Source: Prolixibacteraceae bacterium
GTDB lineage: Bacteria > Bacteroidota > Bacteroidia > Bacteroidales > Prolixibacteraceae
Direction: 5' to 3'
DNA: 64,000 nucleotides
Assembly: GCA_003506435.1 (NCBI GenBank)
Contig: DOAQ01000010.1
Location: 117,028 to 181,027 of the forward strand
In this document: positions 1 to 7,777 of the stretch, piece after piece
Position numbering within the stretch: the first letter of the stretch is position 1
Layout: the number at the start of each line of letters is the position of its first letter
Made by a program: the position numbers and the translations under genes
The notes under the pieces: generated by a model
Seen by the model: only the letters and a program-made list of their open reading frames with translations
The model's database searches: none
What the model was told of the DNA's origin: nothing

Positions 1-1
1 A

Positions 2-1123
2 ACTGCGGAAGATATTACCAAACTGAAACAGTACACCAAAGATGCTTTTGAAGCAGAACGTAAAGAACTGAAAGGCATTGAAGTTTCGGCTTACGCATCG
101 CCGGATGGTGAACTCGATTTGAATACCAAACTTTCAGGAAAACGTGAATCAACTTCTTCTGAATTTGTAAAAAGTACTTTGAAAAAGGAAAAAATCGAAG
201 CTCAGTTAAAAACAAAATTCACTCCTGAAGACTGGGAAGGTTTCAAGGAAATGATGGAAAAATCAAGCATTCAGGATAAAGAATTGATCTTGCGCGTACT
301 TTCAATGTACACCGATCCTGAAGTTCGCGAACGCGAAATCAAAAATCTTTCGGCTGCCTTTACTGCTGTTGCCGACCAGATTCTTCCTCAATTGCGTCGT
401 GCAAAAATTACTACCAGCATCGAGCTGATTGGTAAAACCGATGAAGAAATTGCTGCATTGGCCGATTCTGATCCGGCTTCTTTGAATCCTGCCGAATTGT
501 TGTATGCTGCAACTTTAACAAAAGACAAAAACAAACAACTGGCTATCTATAATTCGATGATGAAAGTTTACCCGGACGACTGGAGAGGTTATAACAACGC
601 AGGTATGGTTCTGGTAAATCAATTCAAATATTCCGATGCAAAAAGTCTTTTCGAAAAAGCTGAAAAACTGAAAAACAACGAACCTATCATCAAAAATAAC
701 TTAGGCGCTGTTGCACTGTTCGAAGGCGATCTCGCAAAAGCGGAAGCATACTTTGGAGCCGCTTCAGGCGCAGGCAAAGAAGTTAATTACAACCTGGGTA
801 TTTTGGCCATCAAAAAAGGCGAATACGAAAAAGCAGTTAAATTATTCGGCGATTCTGATTCTCCGAATGTTGGTCTGGCAAAAATTTTGGCCGGCGACAA
901 CAACGGCGCTCTCAAATCACTGGAAAACTGTACCTGGGAAGGTTGCTACATGAAAGAATATTTCAAGGCTATTGTTGGTGTTCGCACAGCCAAAGAAAAC
1001 CTGATGTTCGAAAGCCTTCAGAAAGCAGTTGAAATGAAACCTGAACTGAAAGCAAAAATTGCTACCGATATGGAATTTGCAAAATACTTTGAAGATCCAA
1101 AATTCAAGGCTATTGTAGACTAA
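2..1123 (+). CDS. TPR-containing protein, 5' end outside window
   Basis: The open frame runs into the left edge, so this is the C-terminal 373 residues of a longer protein. The first visible part contains a stretch reading IEVSAYASPDGE followed by a Lys/Arg-rich LSGKRE segment. That resembles the periplasmic OmpA-like part of Bacteroidota envelope proteins. The region around positions 540-900 is alpha-helical and TPR-like, with repeated NNAGMVL, NNLGAVAL and YNLGILAI helices. No catalytic motif is visible. The family is probably an envelope-associated TPR/OmpA-like protein, but the anchoring N-terminus is missing, so location and role are inferred. A TTG at 119 could be called as a start, but the same frame is open back to position 2 with normal coding character. 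Confidence 0.75.
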   Translation, partial: TAEDITKLKQYTKDAFEAERKELKGIEVSAYASPDGELDLNTKLSGKRESTSSEFVKSTLKKEKIEAQLKTKFTPEDWEGFKEMMEKSSIQDKELILRVLSMYTDPEVREREIKNLSAAFTAVADQILPQLRRAKITTSIELIGKTDEEIAALADSDPASLNPAELLYAATLTKDKNKQLAIYNSMMKVYPDDWRGYNNAGMVLVNQFKYSDAKSLFEKAEKLKNNEPIIKNNLGAVALFEGDLAKAEAYFGAASGAGKEVNYNLGILAIKKGEYEKAVKLFGDSDSPNVGLAKILAGDNNGALKSLENCTWEGCYMKEYFKAIVGVRTAKENLMFESLQKAVEMKPELKAKIATDMEFAKYFEDPKFKAIVD

Positions 1124-1144
1124 TCAATTCAATTCAAGCATAAT

Positions 1145-1174
1145 AAAAAAGCGGCCTTTTCGGGTCGCTTTTTT
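1145..1174 (+). terminator. rho-independent terminator of the TPR gene
   Basis: A 12-bp stem pairs AAAAAAGCGGCC with GGTCGCTTTTTT (one G-T pair) around a short loop and ends in a T run. It lies 22 nt after the stop codon. Confidence 0.85.
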
Positions 1175-1195
1175 ATTTTCCGGAAACCGGCAATG

Positions 1196-1387
1196 CTAGT
1201 TCATAAACTTCTTCTGATTGTACTTTACTGCAACCTGCTGCCGTTCTTCTGCTGAAAGCGATTTCATATATGCTTTCCAGCCGGGGCAAAAATTGATATG
1301 CCAGCGCCAGAAACGCCCGATAAACGATTTTGGGTTCTGATCATACTTCGCCCTCATCGAACATTCATTGCATTTTATTTCACTCAT
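1196..1387 (-). CDS. small conserved Cys-containing protein (63 aa)
   Basis: A 63-residue protein with a CxxC pair (C6, C9) near the N-terminus, a third Cys at residue 34, and an aromatic FWRWHINFCPGW centre. I recognise this pattern as a small Bacteroidota-type conserved protein of unknown function, but I cannot name a family. The two to three cysteines and the histidine could bind a metal ion; this is inference. It is a single gene, convergent with the TPR gene and separated from it by that gene's terminator. The start ATG at 1387 is the only reasonable one. There is no signal peptide, so it is probably cytoplasmic. Confidence 0.75.
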   Translation of the reverse strand: MSEIKCNECSMRAKYDQNPKSFIGRFWRWHINFCPGWKAYMKSLSAEERQQVAVKYNQKKFMN

Positions 1388-1531
1388 AGCCTGTTGATTT
1401 TTTGATTTGTCAAGAAAAGTATTACATTTTTTTGAATCTGAAAATCAGTTTGCCAATAAAATTTTGATCAGAAAAAATACCGGGTTCAAAATACATGAAT
1501 CCGGTATTTTACAAACTATTTGTGAACGACT

Positions 1532-3484
1532 TTATTTCGCTGAAATTACAAACGATGCCTGATCTTTCATTTTGGGAGAAATAAACTCAAAATTGATTCG
1601 AAAAATCCGGTCGCCCCATTTTTGCAGCACTCCCTGATCTTCTTCCGTTTCAAACTTAATTTTTTCAATTTTGAGGCTCATTTTTCTTGCGTCGTATCGG
1701 AGAATGAAATCTTTTTTATCACCGGTCTCATTTTGATAATGAATAACCAGTTGCCCCGGATTGATCACTTCAGCCGGATAAACAGTCATAAAATGTTCGG
1801 TAATTTGTTCCGCTTTTCTCAAATTGAAAATATCAGTGAGCATCACCTGTTTGCCTCGTTTATACTGAATTGTCCGTTGTAAACTATTGATTCCTGCATC
1901 ATCAGGAAAAGCCTTTGAAATATCCAGCGAATATTGAACAGAATTGTCGGATGCCTGGTATTTCACATCGGATGCCTCGTATTCCCTGCCGACCAACTGG
2001 GTTTTCCCGTTCACCGTGGGCAGGTTATGGTAATCGGAGCAGTTGTACCATATTTCGTACCGACGACTGCTGAATGTCTTTTTCGTATATGTTCCGCGGC
2101 CAACATCGATTAATAAAGGTAAGCCATCGTAAAAAACAACAAAGTTGCCAATGTCGTTGTGATTGTGGCTTTCGGCATTGTGCCCTCCCTTGGCTGCCAC
2201 AAAAAAGCCGTCAGTTGTACCTTCGCTATCGCGGGCAGCCATTACCTGAAGGCCGGGCAGCCAAACATCCTTCGGAAGAGGCAGGCGCTTTTCAGCCCTC
2301 AAAAATTCATTCTGTAAAAACAATTCATACAGATTTCGGAAGAAATGGAACTTGGTCAGTTCACCGGAGGGTCCCTGTTGGTAATATGCCCCGAAAACCA
2401 TCATATCGTTGTCGCCAATTGCTTTTCCAAACCGGTAGATCATGCTGGCCGACATGCCCGGCTGCGGATCGGCATCAGCAAAATTCAGAAAATATTTCTC
2501 ACTGATCTGGGCCCGGTAAATATACCTGCCCATATTTTTTATCTTTTCATCTTCGAATACATAATCAAATGCCCCGTTGGTCACTTCATTCAGCATCGCA
2601 AGGTTATCGAATAACGATGCTGCCGCCGCCCCCCAGTAACTTGGCCCTTCGTCGCAACCGCCATCAGCCGGGTATGGGTTGACAAACTGATCGAGCACCT
2701 CCATGATTTTGTATACCATCGCGGTTCGTTTCTCGTTGTTCTTCTCCAGCAACAAGGCAGTATTCAACCAGTTGGAACAAATCCAAGGAGTCCAGTTGTT
2801 CGTTACCAAACGGCCTCCGAATTTTGCTCCCATCCACCAATGTGATTTTTCCATCGCAGGTTCAAAAATGCGTTTGTTGGTTTCGTAATAAATCCGTTCG
2901 CGTATCTGAGGAGAAACAGCATCCAGCTTTTCACCCATAAAATAGTCGATCCAGGCCAGGAACGTGGCTGTTTCAGCAGCAAAAAGGTCAACAATCGGAT
3001 CACGTACATCAACCAAACCATTGTACTCGGCTCCACCCGGCAAATGGGCAGGTACGCCCCACCACGACTCTTCGCAGATGGACCATATCCCATCAATAAC
3101 CTGATCGGTAAAACGGCCTTTATTTTCATAGATTTCAGCCAGCAATAAAGTGCCCAAAACCCTTCTTTTATTAAAACTGATAGCTTCATACTCCGTGCGG
3201 TTACCGTTCCTTACGATCAACATTGACTTTGTTGCCGGAATGTATGGCCATTCAAAATTCAGGTACTCTTCAGCTTTTGAAAGATAACTTTCCATCAGTT
3301 GCCGGTCGGCACGGCTCCATCCTTCACGATCATCAATTCTAGGAAAGGGAAGCCATGAAGTCTGAGAAATGATACTATGGGAGAGCTGTTCCTTTGTGAT
3401 TTTTCCGGAAAGCAGATCCTGGGATTGCGCAATCGAATGCACAAAAAGTCCAAAAAATAAGAAAACACATACTGGTTTCTTCAT
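1532..3484 (-). CDS. heparinase II/III-family polysaccharide lyase, secreted
   Basis: A 650-residue protein with a clear signal peptide (MKKPVCVFLFFGLF, cleavage near residue 20). The N-terminal half is an alpha/alpha toroid rich in W and aromatic motifs. The C-terminal half is the beta-sandwich typical of heparinase II/III-like lyases, with the diagnostic HNHND at residues 440-444 preceded by GGHNAES. The family cleaves uronic-acid-containing polysaccharides by beta-elimination, for example heparin, alginate or ulvan-like substrates. The substrate cannot be read from the sequence. It sits next to a Tat-exported Gfo/Idh/MocA oxidoreductase on the same strand, but terminator-like hairpins lie between them, so it is probably transcribed separately. 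No SusCD pair lies nearby, so this is not a standard polysaccharide utilisation locus. Confidence 0.85.
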   Translation of the reverse strand: MKKPVCVFLFFGLFVHSIAQSQDLLSGKITKEQLSHSIISQTSWLPFPRIDDREGWSRADRQLMESYLSKAEEYLNFEWPYIPATKSMLIVRNGNRTEYEAISFNKRRVLGTLLLAEIYENKGRFTDQVIDGIWSICEESWWGVPAHLPGGAEYNGLVDVRDPIVDLFAAETATFLAWIDYFMGEKLDAVSPQIRERIYYETNKRIFEPAMEKSHWWMGAKFGGRLVTNNWTPWICSNWLNTALLLEKNNEKRTAMVYKIMEVLDQFVNPYPADGGCDEGPSYWGAAAASLFDNLAMLNEVTNGAFDYVFEDEKIKNMGRYIYRAQISEKYFLNFADADPQPGMSASMIYRFGKAIGDNDMMVFGAYYQQGPSGELTKFHFFRNLYELFLQNEFLRAEKRLPLPKDVWLPGLQVMAARDSEGTTDGFFVAAKGGHNAESHNHNDIGNFVVFYDGLPLLIDVGRGTYTKKTFSSRRYEIWYNCSDYHNLPTVNGKTQLVGREYEASDVKYQASDNSVQYSLDISKAFPDDAGINSLQRTIQYKRGKQVMLTDIFNLRKAEQITEHFMTVYPAEVINPGQLVIHYQNETGDKKDFILRYDARKMSLKIEKIKFETEEDQGVLQKWGDRIFRINFEFISPKMKDQASFVISAK

Positions 3485-3524
3485 GATAAGTTGGTTAGAC
3501 AGTTAGAATTTAAAGTAATACAAA

Positions 3525-3548
3525 TAAGCCCCCGTTTCCGGGGGCTTA
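3525..3548. repeat. perfect GC-rich palindrome upstream of the heparinase gene
   Basis: AAGCCCCCG and CGGGGGCTT flank a TTTC loop in the 5' region of the heparinase gene. It could be a second terminator for the upstream gene or a leader hairpin. No long T run follows on either strand. Confidence 0.55.
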
Positions 3549-3658
3549 AAATCCACATACTAAAATTATTTCAAAATCCAGGGTATTCCCCTGCCCTCAA
3601 AGATAAACAATTTGCTCTTTTAAAGACTGATGATGACTAACATTTTGATTTTTAAAGC

Positions 3659-3694
3659 AAAAAAATCCCACCTTCAGAAATTAGAAGATGGGAT
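3659..3694 (-). terminator. terminator of the Gfo/Idh/MocA gene
   Basis: On the minus strand an ATCCCATCTTC...GAAGGTGGGAT hairpin (one mismatch) is followed by seven T residues, about 45 nt after the stop at 3739. Confidence 0.75.
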
Positions 3695-3738
3695 CCGGAC
3701 GCAATTCGTATTACCGAATTGACTGATTTATTTCTTTT

Positions 3739-5067
3739 TTATGCTTCGGCTGCTTCTCCAGCAATCGGTACGCTGGCTGTTTTCATATAACCGATTTCGC
3801 CCATGATGTAGGTATCGGGGCCCAGTTTCAGGTCCGAATTCATCATTTCGTCGAATGTTACTTCTTTGCCTGTGTAAGCAGAAACACGGCCCATCATACC
3901 AACGAGGCACGAAGTGGCAACACTTTCAGCTTCATTCAACGGGGTTCCCTGACGAATGCAGGTCACCATATCGATATGTTCCTGAACGTACGGGTTGATG
4001 CTTGATTCGGCTGCTTCGAAAATCACAGTACCTGCATTGTCAATAATTTTTGGTTTGTGCCCGGTGGTATCGGCATGGCCTTTACTTCCGTGAATAATTT
4101 CGTAAACACCGTTCGCGCAGCCGTTAATCTGACGACACATACTGTGCATGTGCATCCCGTTGGCATACGTATAGTCAATGCTGAAATTATCGAACTGATC
4201 GCCGGTAAGCCTGCGCTGACGCGAGCCAAAACCCACTGCTTTTATTGGATGCGATTCAGTAAACCAGTTAATCACATCAAGGTTATGAACGTGCTGCTCA
4301 ACAATATGATCGCCCGACAGCCAGGTCCAGTTAACCCAGTCGCGGATCATGTATTCCATTTCACTCCATTCAGCGGTGGGGTTACGGTGCCACAGTTTAC
4401 CACCATTCCAGTATGCATTGGCCGAAATGATTTCACCGATAGCGTCGTTTTGTTTTACCTGTTTCAACAATTCAATATAGGAACGTTCGTGACGGCGTTG
4501 TGTTCCGGCAACAAGCACCAGACCGAGCGATTCTGCCATTTTTCCACTTGCCAGTACCGAGCGGGCACCAACCGGATCAACGGCTACCGGTTTTTCCATG
4601 AACACATGCTTGCGTGCTTTCACTGCCGCGTCAAGATGTTCGGGACGAAATTTCGGAGGAGTAGCTAAAATAACCACATCAACACCCGAATCAATCACTT
4701 TCTGGTAAGCATCAAAACCTACAAAACAGTTTTCTACCGGAACTTCGAGTCCTTTTTCCTTTTTCAGTTTTTTCTGACAATCATCAATACGGTCCTGTAA
4801 AACATCGCCTAAGGCATGGATAATCAGGTTTGGCCCTGCATCAAGAAAGTTAAGCATGGCCCCCGATCCACGGCCTCCGCAACCAACGATACCGGCTTTC
4901 AGCGGTTTGCCATCGGGAGCTTGATCCAAAAGGGGCGGTAAATTTAATTCAACTACTTTTTTCTTTTCGGCGCACGACGACAAAGCGCTGACGCCAACAA
5001 CACCAACAGCGCTGATTGCCGCGGCATTCGTTAGAAATTTTCTTCTTGAAAAGTTCGATTCACTCAT
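3739..5067 (-). CDS. Gfo/Idh/MocA-family oxidoreductase with Tat signal
   Basis: A 442-residue NAD(P)-dependent sugar or inositol oxidoreductase. The N-terminus has a twin-arginine motif (SRRKFL, residues 7-12), a hydrophobic stretch and an LSSC near residue 32. That suggests Tat export and perhaps lipidation. The Rossmann fold shows GIVGCGGRGSG around residue 60 and the family EKP motif at 158-160. The C-terminal domain has the HNLDVINW segment common in this family. Known members oxidise sugars or sugar derivatives, and Tat-exported forms are frequent in Bacteroidota. The substrate is unknown. It is followed by its own terminator and preceded, after an 87-bp gap, by the cytochrome/FGE fusion gene on the same strand. 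Confidence 0.85.
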   Translation of the reverse strand: MSESNFSRRKFLTNAAAISAVGVVGVSALSSCAEKKKVVELNLPPLLDQAPDGKPLKAGIVGCGGRGSGAMLNFLDAGPNLIIHALGDVLQDRIDDCQKKLKKEKGLEVPVENCFVGFDAYQKVIDSGVDVVILATPPKFRPEHLDAAVKARKHVFMEKPVAVDPVGARSVLASGKMAESLGLVLVAGTQRRHERSYIELLKQVKQNDAIGEIISANAYWNGGKLWHRNPTAEWSEMEYMIRDWVNWTWLSGDHIVEQHVHNLDVINWFTESHPIKAVGFGSRQRRLTGDQFDNFSIDYTYANGMHMHSMCRQINGCANGVYEIIHGSKGHADTTGHKPKIIDNAGTVIFEAAESSINPYVQEHIDMVTCIRQGTPLNEAESVATSCLVGMMGRVSAYTGKEVTFDEMMNSDLKLGPDTYIMGEIGYMKTASVPIAGEAAEA

Positions 5068-5154
5068 GGTATTCAGTTTAAGTTATTTGGGTTATAAAGT
5101 CTGAACTCAATTTTTGCATCGCTAATGTAATGAAAAACTATTCGTTTTAAAAGA

Positions 5155-6684
5155 TCATTTATCCAAAGTTTCGTCCGCTTCGCAAACAACCCGGAAACCA
5201 ACATTTGTACAGTCGGAATACCACCAGATACTTTTGGGCATCTGCGGGTCAGTCTTCATCCATGCGGTCGATTGTGTGAAATCGCGCGAGGCGCTTCGCA
5301 CATCTTCAGGTTCGCTTTTAAACGAACCTCCCCGGATAACACGCTCTTCTCCCATGGCCGGTCCTTTCGGATCCACAGAGCCATCCTGTATGTTTTTATA
5401 GGTATCGGGAGCATACCAGTCGCTGCAAAATTCAGCTACATTGCCCAACATGTTCTTTAAACCAAATTGATTAGCTTTCACTCGGTCTGGTTTTTGTGTT
5501 TTTCCTTCACTGTTTTCAGCATAGATAACGTAGGTGTTGATATTTGTAGTATCAGCGCCTGTAATTTTATTCCAGAAATTGTTTTTTGAATATTTTTTCG
5601 GGTCGCCATCGAAGAAATACGGAGTGGAAGTTTCGGCCCGGCAGGCATATTCCCACTCGGCTTCGGTTGGCAGACGATATTTTTTACCGGTTACTTTGCT
5701 CAGCCATTTGCAATAGGTTTCGGCTGCATGGTAACGCATGGTAATGGCCGGACGGCTTCCCAGCCCCCAATTCTGGTCGGGTTGACCGTAGGGCGGGGTT
5801 GGCCCGGTAACGGCATCCACTACCTCGCTGGTACGCGATCCTTCCGTATCGGTTGAACGGCCTTCGGCTCCGGTTTGTGAATAAAAAGTCAGGTATTCAA
5901 TCCAGCTCACTTCGGTTTCAGCCATAAAAAAACGGCTGATTTTTACTTTTTTGGCCGGAAGTTCATCCGGTTTGGCATATTTGTCATCACTACTGCTTCC
6001 CATGGTAAATTCGCCTCCGGATATAGCAACCATTTTAAATGAAACCGCTGAGTTCGGAATAGTTTCCGTGAAATCCTCAAACTTTTCAATCTTTACTGCT
6101 TCGGTATAAACGATCGTATTTTGATCGTTGCCGGCACCAAAACCAACATTACTTTCATGCTTGGCGTTGGGATCGTAATGACCGACATGAAGGTGGCAGT
6201 TGATGCAATGCAAGTCGTTCTCATTCTGACTGTAATATAAGTGAGCATCCTGTCCTTCCTTGGTGAGGGTAAGCGGGAAAAGATTGGCATGACAATTCAC
6301 GCACGACGATTTAAAAACAAAATGCTGCGCCTGTTCGACAGTTGATTTTGCGTCCCAGTTGAAATCGGCTGTATCTTTAAATAAGTACCCGTACAGATCG
6401 TGTATGCCCAGTTTGGCCTTTTCAATCGTATAACCATGTCCTTTGGGCGGAAGATGGCAGTCGACACAATTCACATGTACGCCGCTTGGATTATCATAAT
6501 GAGTAGAAAGTTTCCATGACTCGGTAGAATGTGGATGAACATGGCATTTTTCACAAAATTCGTTGGTCGATGTTTCTTCCATCGCTTTATTTGCAGAAAT
6601 CATTACTGCAATTCCGATCACGAAACCGATCAGGAGAATAAGTAAAATTCTGGTTTTAAAAAAATTAACAAGCTTTTTAAGCAT
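5155..6684 (-). CDS. NapC/NirT-type tetraheme cytochrome fused to an FGE-like (SUMF1) domain
   Basis: A 509-residue fusion. Residues 11-30 form one membrane anchor. Four CxxCH heme motifs follow at C44-H48, C73-H77, C128-H132 and C160-H164, in NrfH/NapC style. Residues about 215-505 are a formylglycine-generating-enzyme/PvdO-like domain, with GGEFTMGSS, YRLPTEAEWEYACRAE, GNVAEFCSDWY and IRGGSF. The paired active-site cysteines of true FGE (the CHxxYC region after GGSF) are not visible. Sulfatase activation is therefore unlikely, and the domain may be structural or ligand-binding, as in GldK/GldJ. NapC/NirT proteins pass electrons from quinol to periplasmic partners. The partner here is unknown and no nitrite reductase gene is adjacent. 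The start follows a TAATTTTG -7 element. Confidence 0.85.
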   Translation of the reverse strand: MLKKLVNFFKTRILLILLIGFVIGIAVMISANKAMEETSTNEFCEKCHVHPHSTESWKLSTHYDNPSGVHVNCVDCHLPPKGHGYTIEKAKLGIHDLYGYLFKDTADFNWDAKSTVEQAQHFVFKSSCVNCHANLFPLTLTKEGQDAHLYYSQNENDLHCINCHLHVGHYDPNAKHESNVGFGAGNDQNTIVYTEAVKIEKFEDFTETIPNSAVSFKMVAISGGEFTMGSSSDDKYAKPDELPAKKVKISRFFMAETEVSWIEYLTFYSQTGAEGRSTDTEGSRTSEVVDAVTGPTPPYGQPDQNWGLGSRPAITMRYHAAETYCKWLSKVTGKKYRLPTEAEWEYACRAETSTPYFFDGDPKKYSKNNFWNKITGADTTNINTYVIYAENSEGKTQKPDRVKANQFGLKNMLGNVAEFCSDWYAPDTYKNIQDGSVDPKGPAMGEERVIRGGSFKSEPEDVRSASRDFTQSTAWMKTDPQMPKSIWWYSDCTNVGFRVVCEADETLDK

Positions 6685-6723
6685 AACGATCCATTTAAGT
6701 TATAGTTGGGTTTTAACACGCTC

Positions 6724-6731
6724 CAAAATTA
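6724..6731 (-). promoter_or_regulatory. -7 element TAATTTTG for the cytochrome/FGE gene
   Basis: On the minus strand TAATTTTG matches the Bacteroidota TAnnTTTG consensus and lies about 40 nt upstream of the start codon at 6684. No clear -33 TTTG is seen at 19-21 nt. Confidence 0.5.
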
Positions 6732-6761
6732 ATAAAATATTGCACTGCATAAAGATTGAGC

Positions 6762-6789
6762 AGAAAAAAGGTTGCCGACTGGCAACCTT
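6762..6789 (-). terminator. orphan minus-strand terminator-like hairpin
   Basis: A perfect 9-bp palindrome (AAGGTTGCC and GGCAACCTT, 4-nt loop) is followed on the minus strand by a run of T. It lies upstream of the promoter of the 6684 gene, with no annotated minus-strand gene feeding into it. The rest of the 336-bp gap between 6685 and 7020 holds no gene that I can see. Confidence 0.6.
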
Positions 6790-7020
6790 GGGGACAATTT
6801 CTCAAAAAAGGGGAAAAAACGGGAAGAAGGGAAATTAAGAACAACGTTTAATTTTGGGGAAATATTCCAGTTGACTTTCCGGAGATAAAATTATGGGAAT
6901 AATCTAAGAAGGAGATTATCTGTGTATTATCAGGAAGTTACCATTCTGTTATTCAATGGATAATTCATTACCGTTGTATTAACGGAAATTTTGTAACTTA
7001 TCCATCAAAACTTTTGCCTC

Positions 7021-7722
7021 ATGCAATTTAATATTTCCACATACCTAAATGATTTTATCGAGCTGTTTTTTCCGCGTATTTGCCTGGTTTGCGGCAACAA
7101 TTTACTGAACCGGGAAGAACTGGTTTGCCTGCAATGCCTGCACGAACTGCCACGCACCAATTTCCATCTGCAAGAACGGAACCCGGTAGCTGAAATTTTT
7201 TACGGACGGGTGCAACTGGAAGCAGCTACTTCGTTTTTCTTTTTCAACAAGGGGAGCCAGTACCAGAAGCTGATCCACGCTCTGAAATACAAGGGGATGA
7301 AAGAAATTGGCATTTTACTGGGCAAACATTTTGCCATCGATCTGGCAAAATCGTCGTCGTTTGCTTCGGTTGACATTATTTGCCCGGTCCCGCTTCATCC
7401 AAAGAAAGAAAAAAAGCGGGGCTACAACCAAAGTGAATTCATTGCCCTGGGTATTGCCGAACGAATGGAAAAACCGTTATCGACTGATAATCTGGCACGA
7501 CTGATTTATACCGATTCGCAAACCCGCAAAGGCCGCTACGAACGATGGGAAAACGTGGAAGGTATTTTTGGTCTGAACAGACCCGACGAATTTGAAGGCA
7601 AACATATTTTACTGATTGACGATGTGCTCACCACCGGATCAACCCTGGAGGCCTGTGCGTCGGCTATCCTGTCGGTTACCCGGAATACAAAGGTGAGCAT
7701 TGCAACCCTTGGTTTCGCATAA
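7021..7722 (+). CDS. comF: ComF-family phosphoribosyltransferase-like protein
   Basis: A 233-residue protein with the N-terminal zinc-ribbon-like double CxxC of ComF (C21/C24 and C36/C39). It also has the C-terminal phosphoribosyltransferase fold with the PRPP loop LLIDDVLTTGST near residue 200. ComF proteins are needed for late steps of natural transformation in several bacteria, and the family is also widespread in non-competent species. The catalytic role is unclear. It is a single gene, transcribed toward the convergent M16 protease and separated from it by a shared bidirectional terminator. The ATG at 7021 gives the usual family N-terminus. The function in DNA uptake is inferred from family membership only. 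Confidence 0.9.
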   Translation: MQFNISTYLNDFIELFFPRICLVCGNNLLNREELVCLQCLHELPRTNFHLQERNPVAEIFYGRVQLEAATSFFFFNKGSQYQKLIHALKYKGMKEIGILLGKHFAIDLAKSSSFASVDIICPVPLHPKKEKKRGYNQSEFIALGIAERMEKPLSTDNLARLIYTDSQTRKGRYERWENVEGIFGLNRPDEFEGKHILLIDDVLTTGSTLEACASAILSVTRNTKVSIATLGFA

Positions 7723-7753
7723 AAAAGGCACCATTTTTTGAATGATGCCTTTT
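7723..7753. terminator. bidirectional terminator between comF and the M16 protease gene
   Basis: AAAAGGCACCATT pairs with AATGATGCCTTTT (one mismatch) between two convergent genes, with A and T runs on both sides. Confidence 0.85.
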
Positions 7754-7777
7754 CTTCAATGTCTTTTCAATTCGTTC

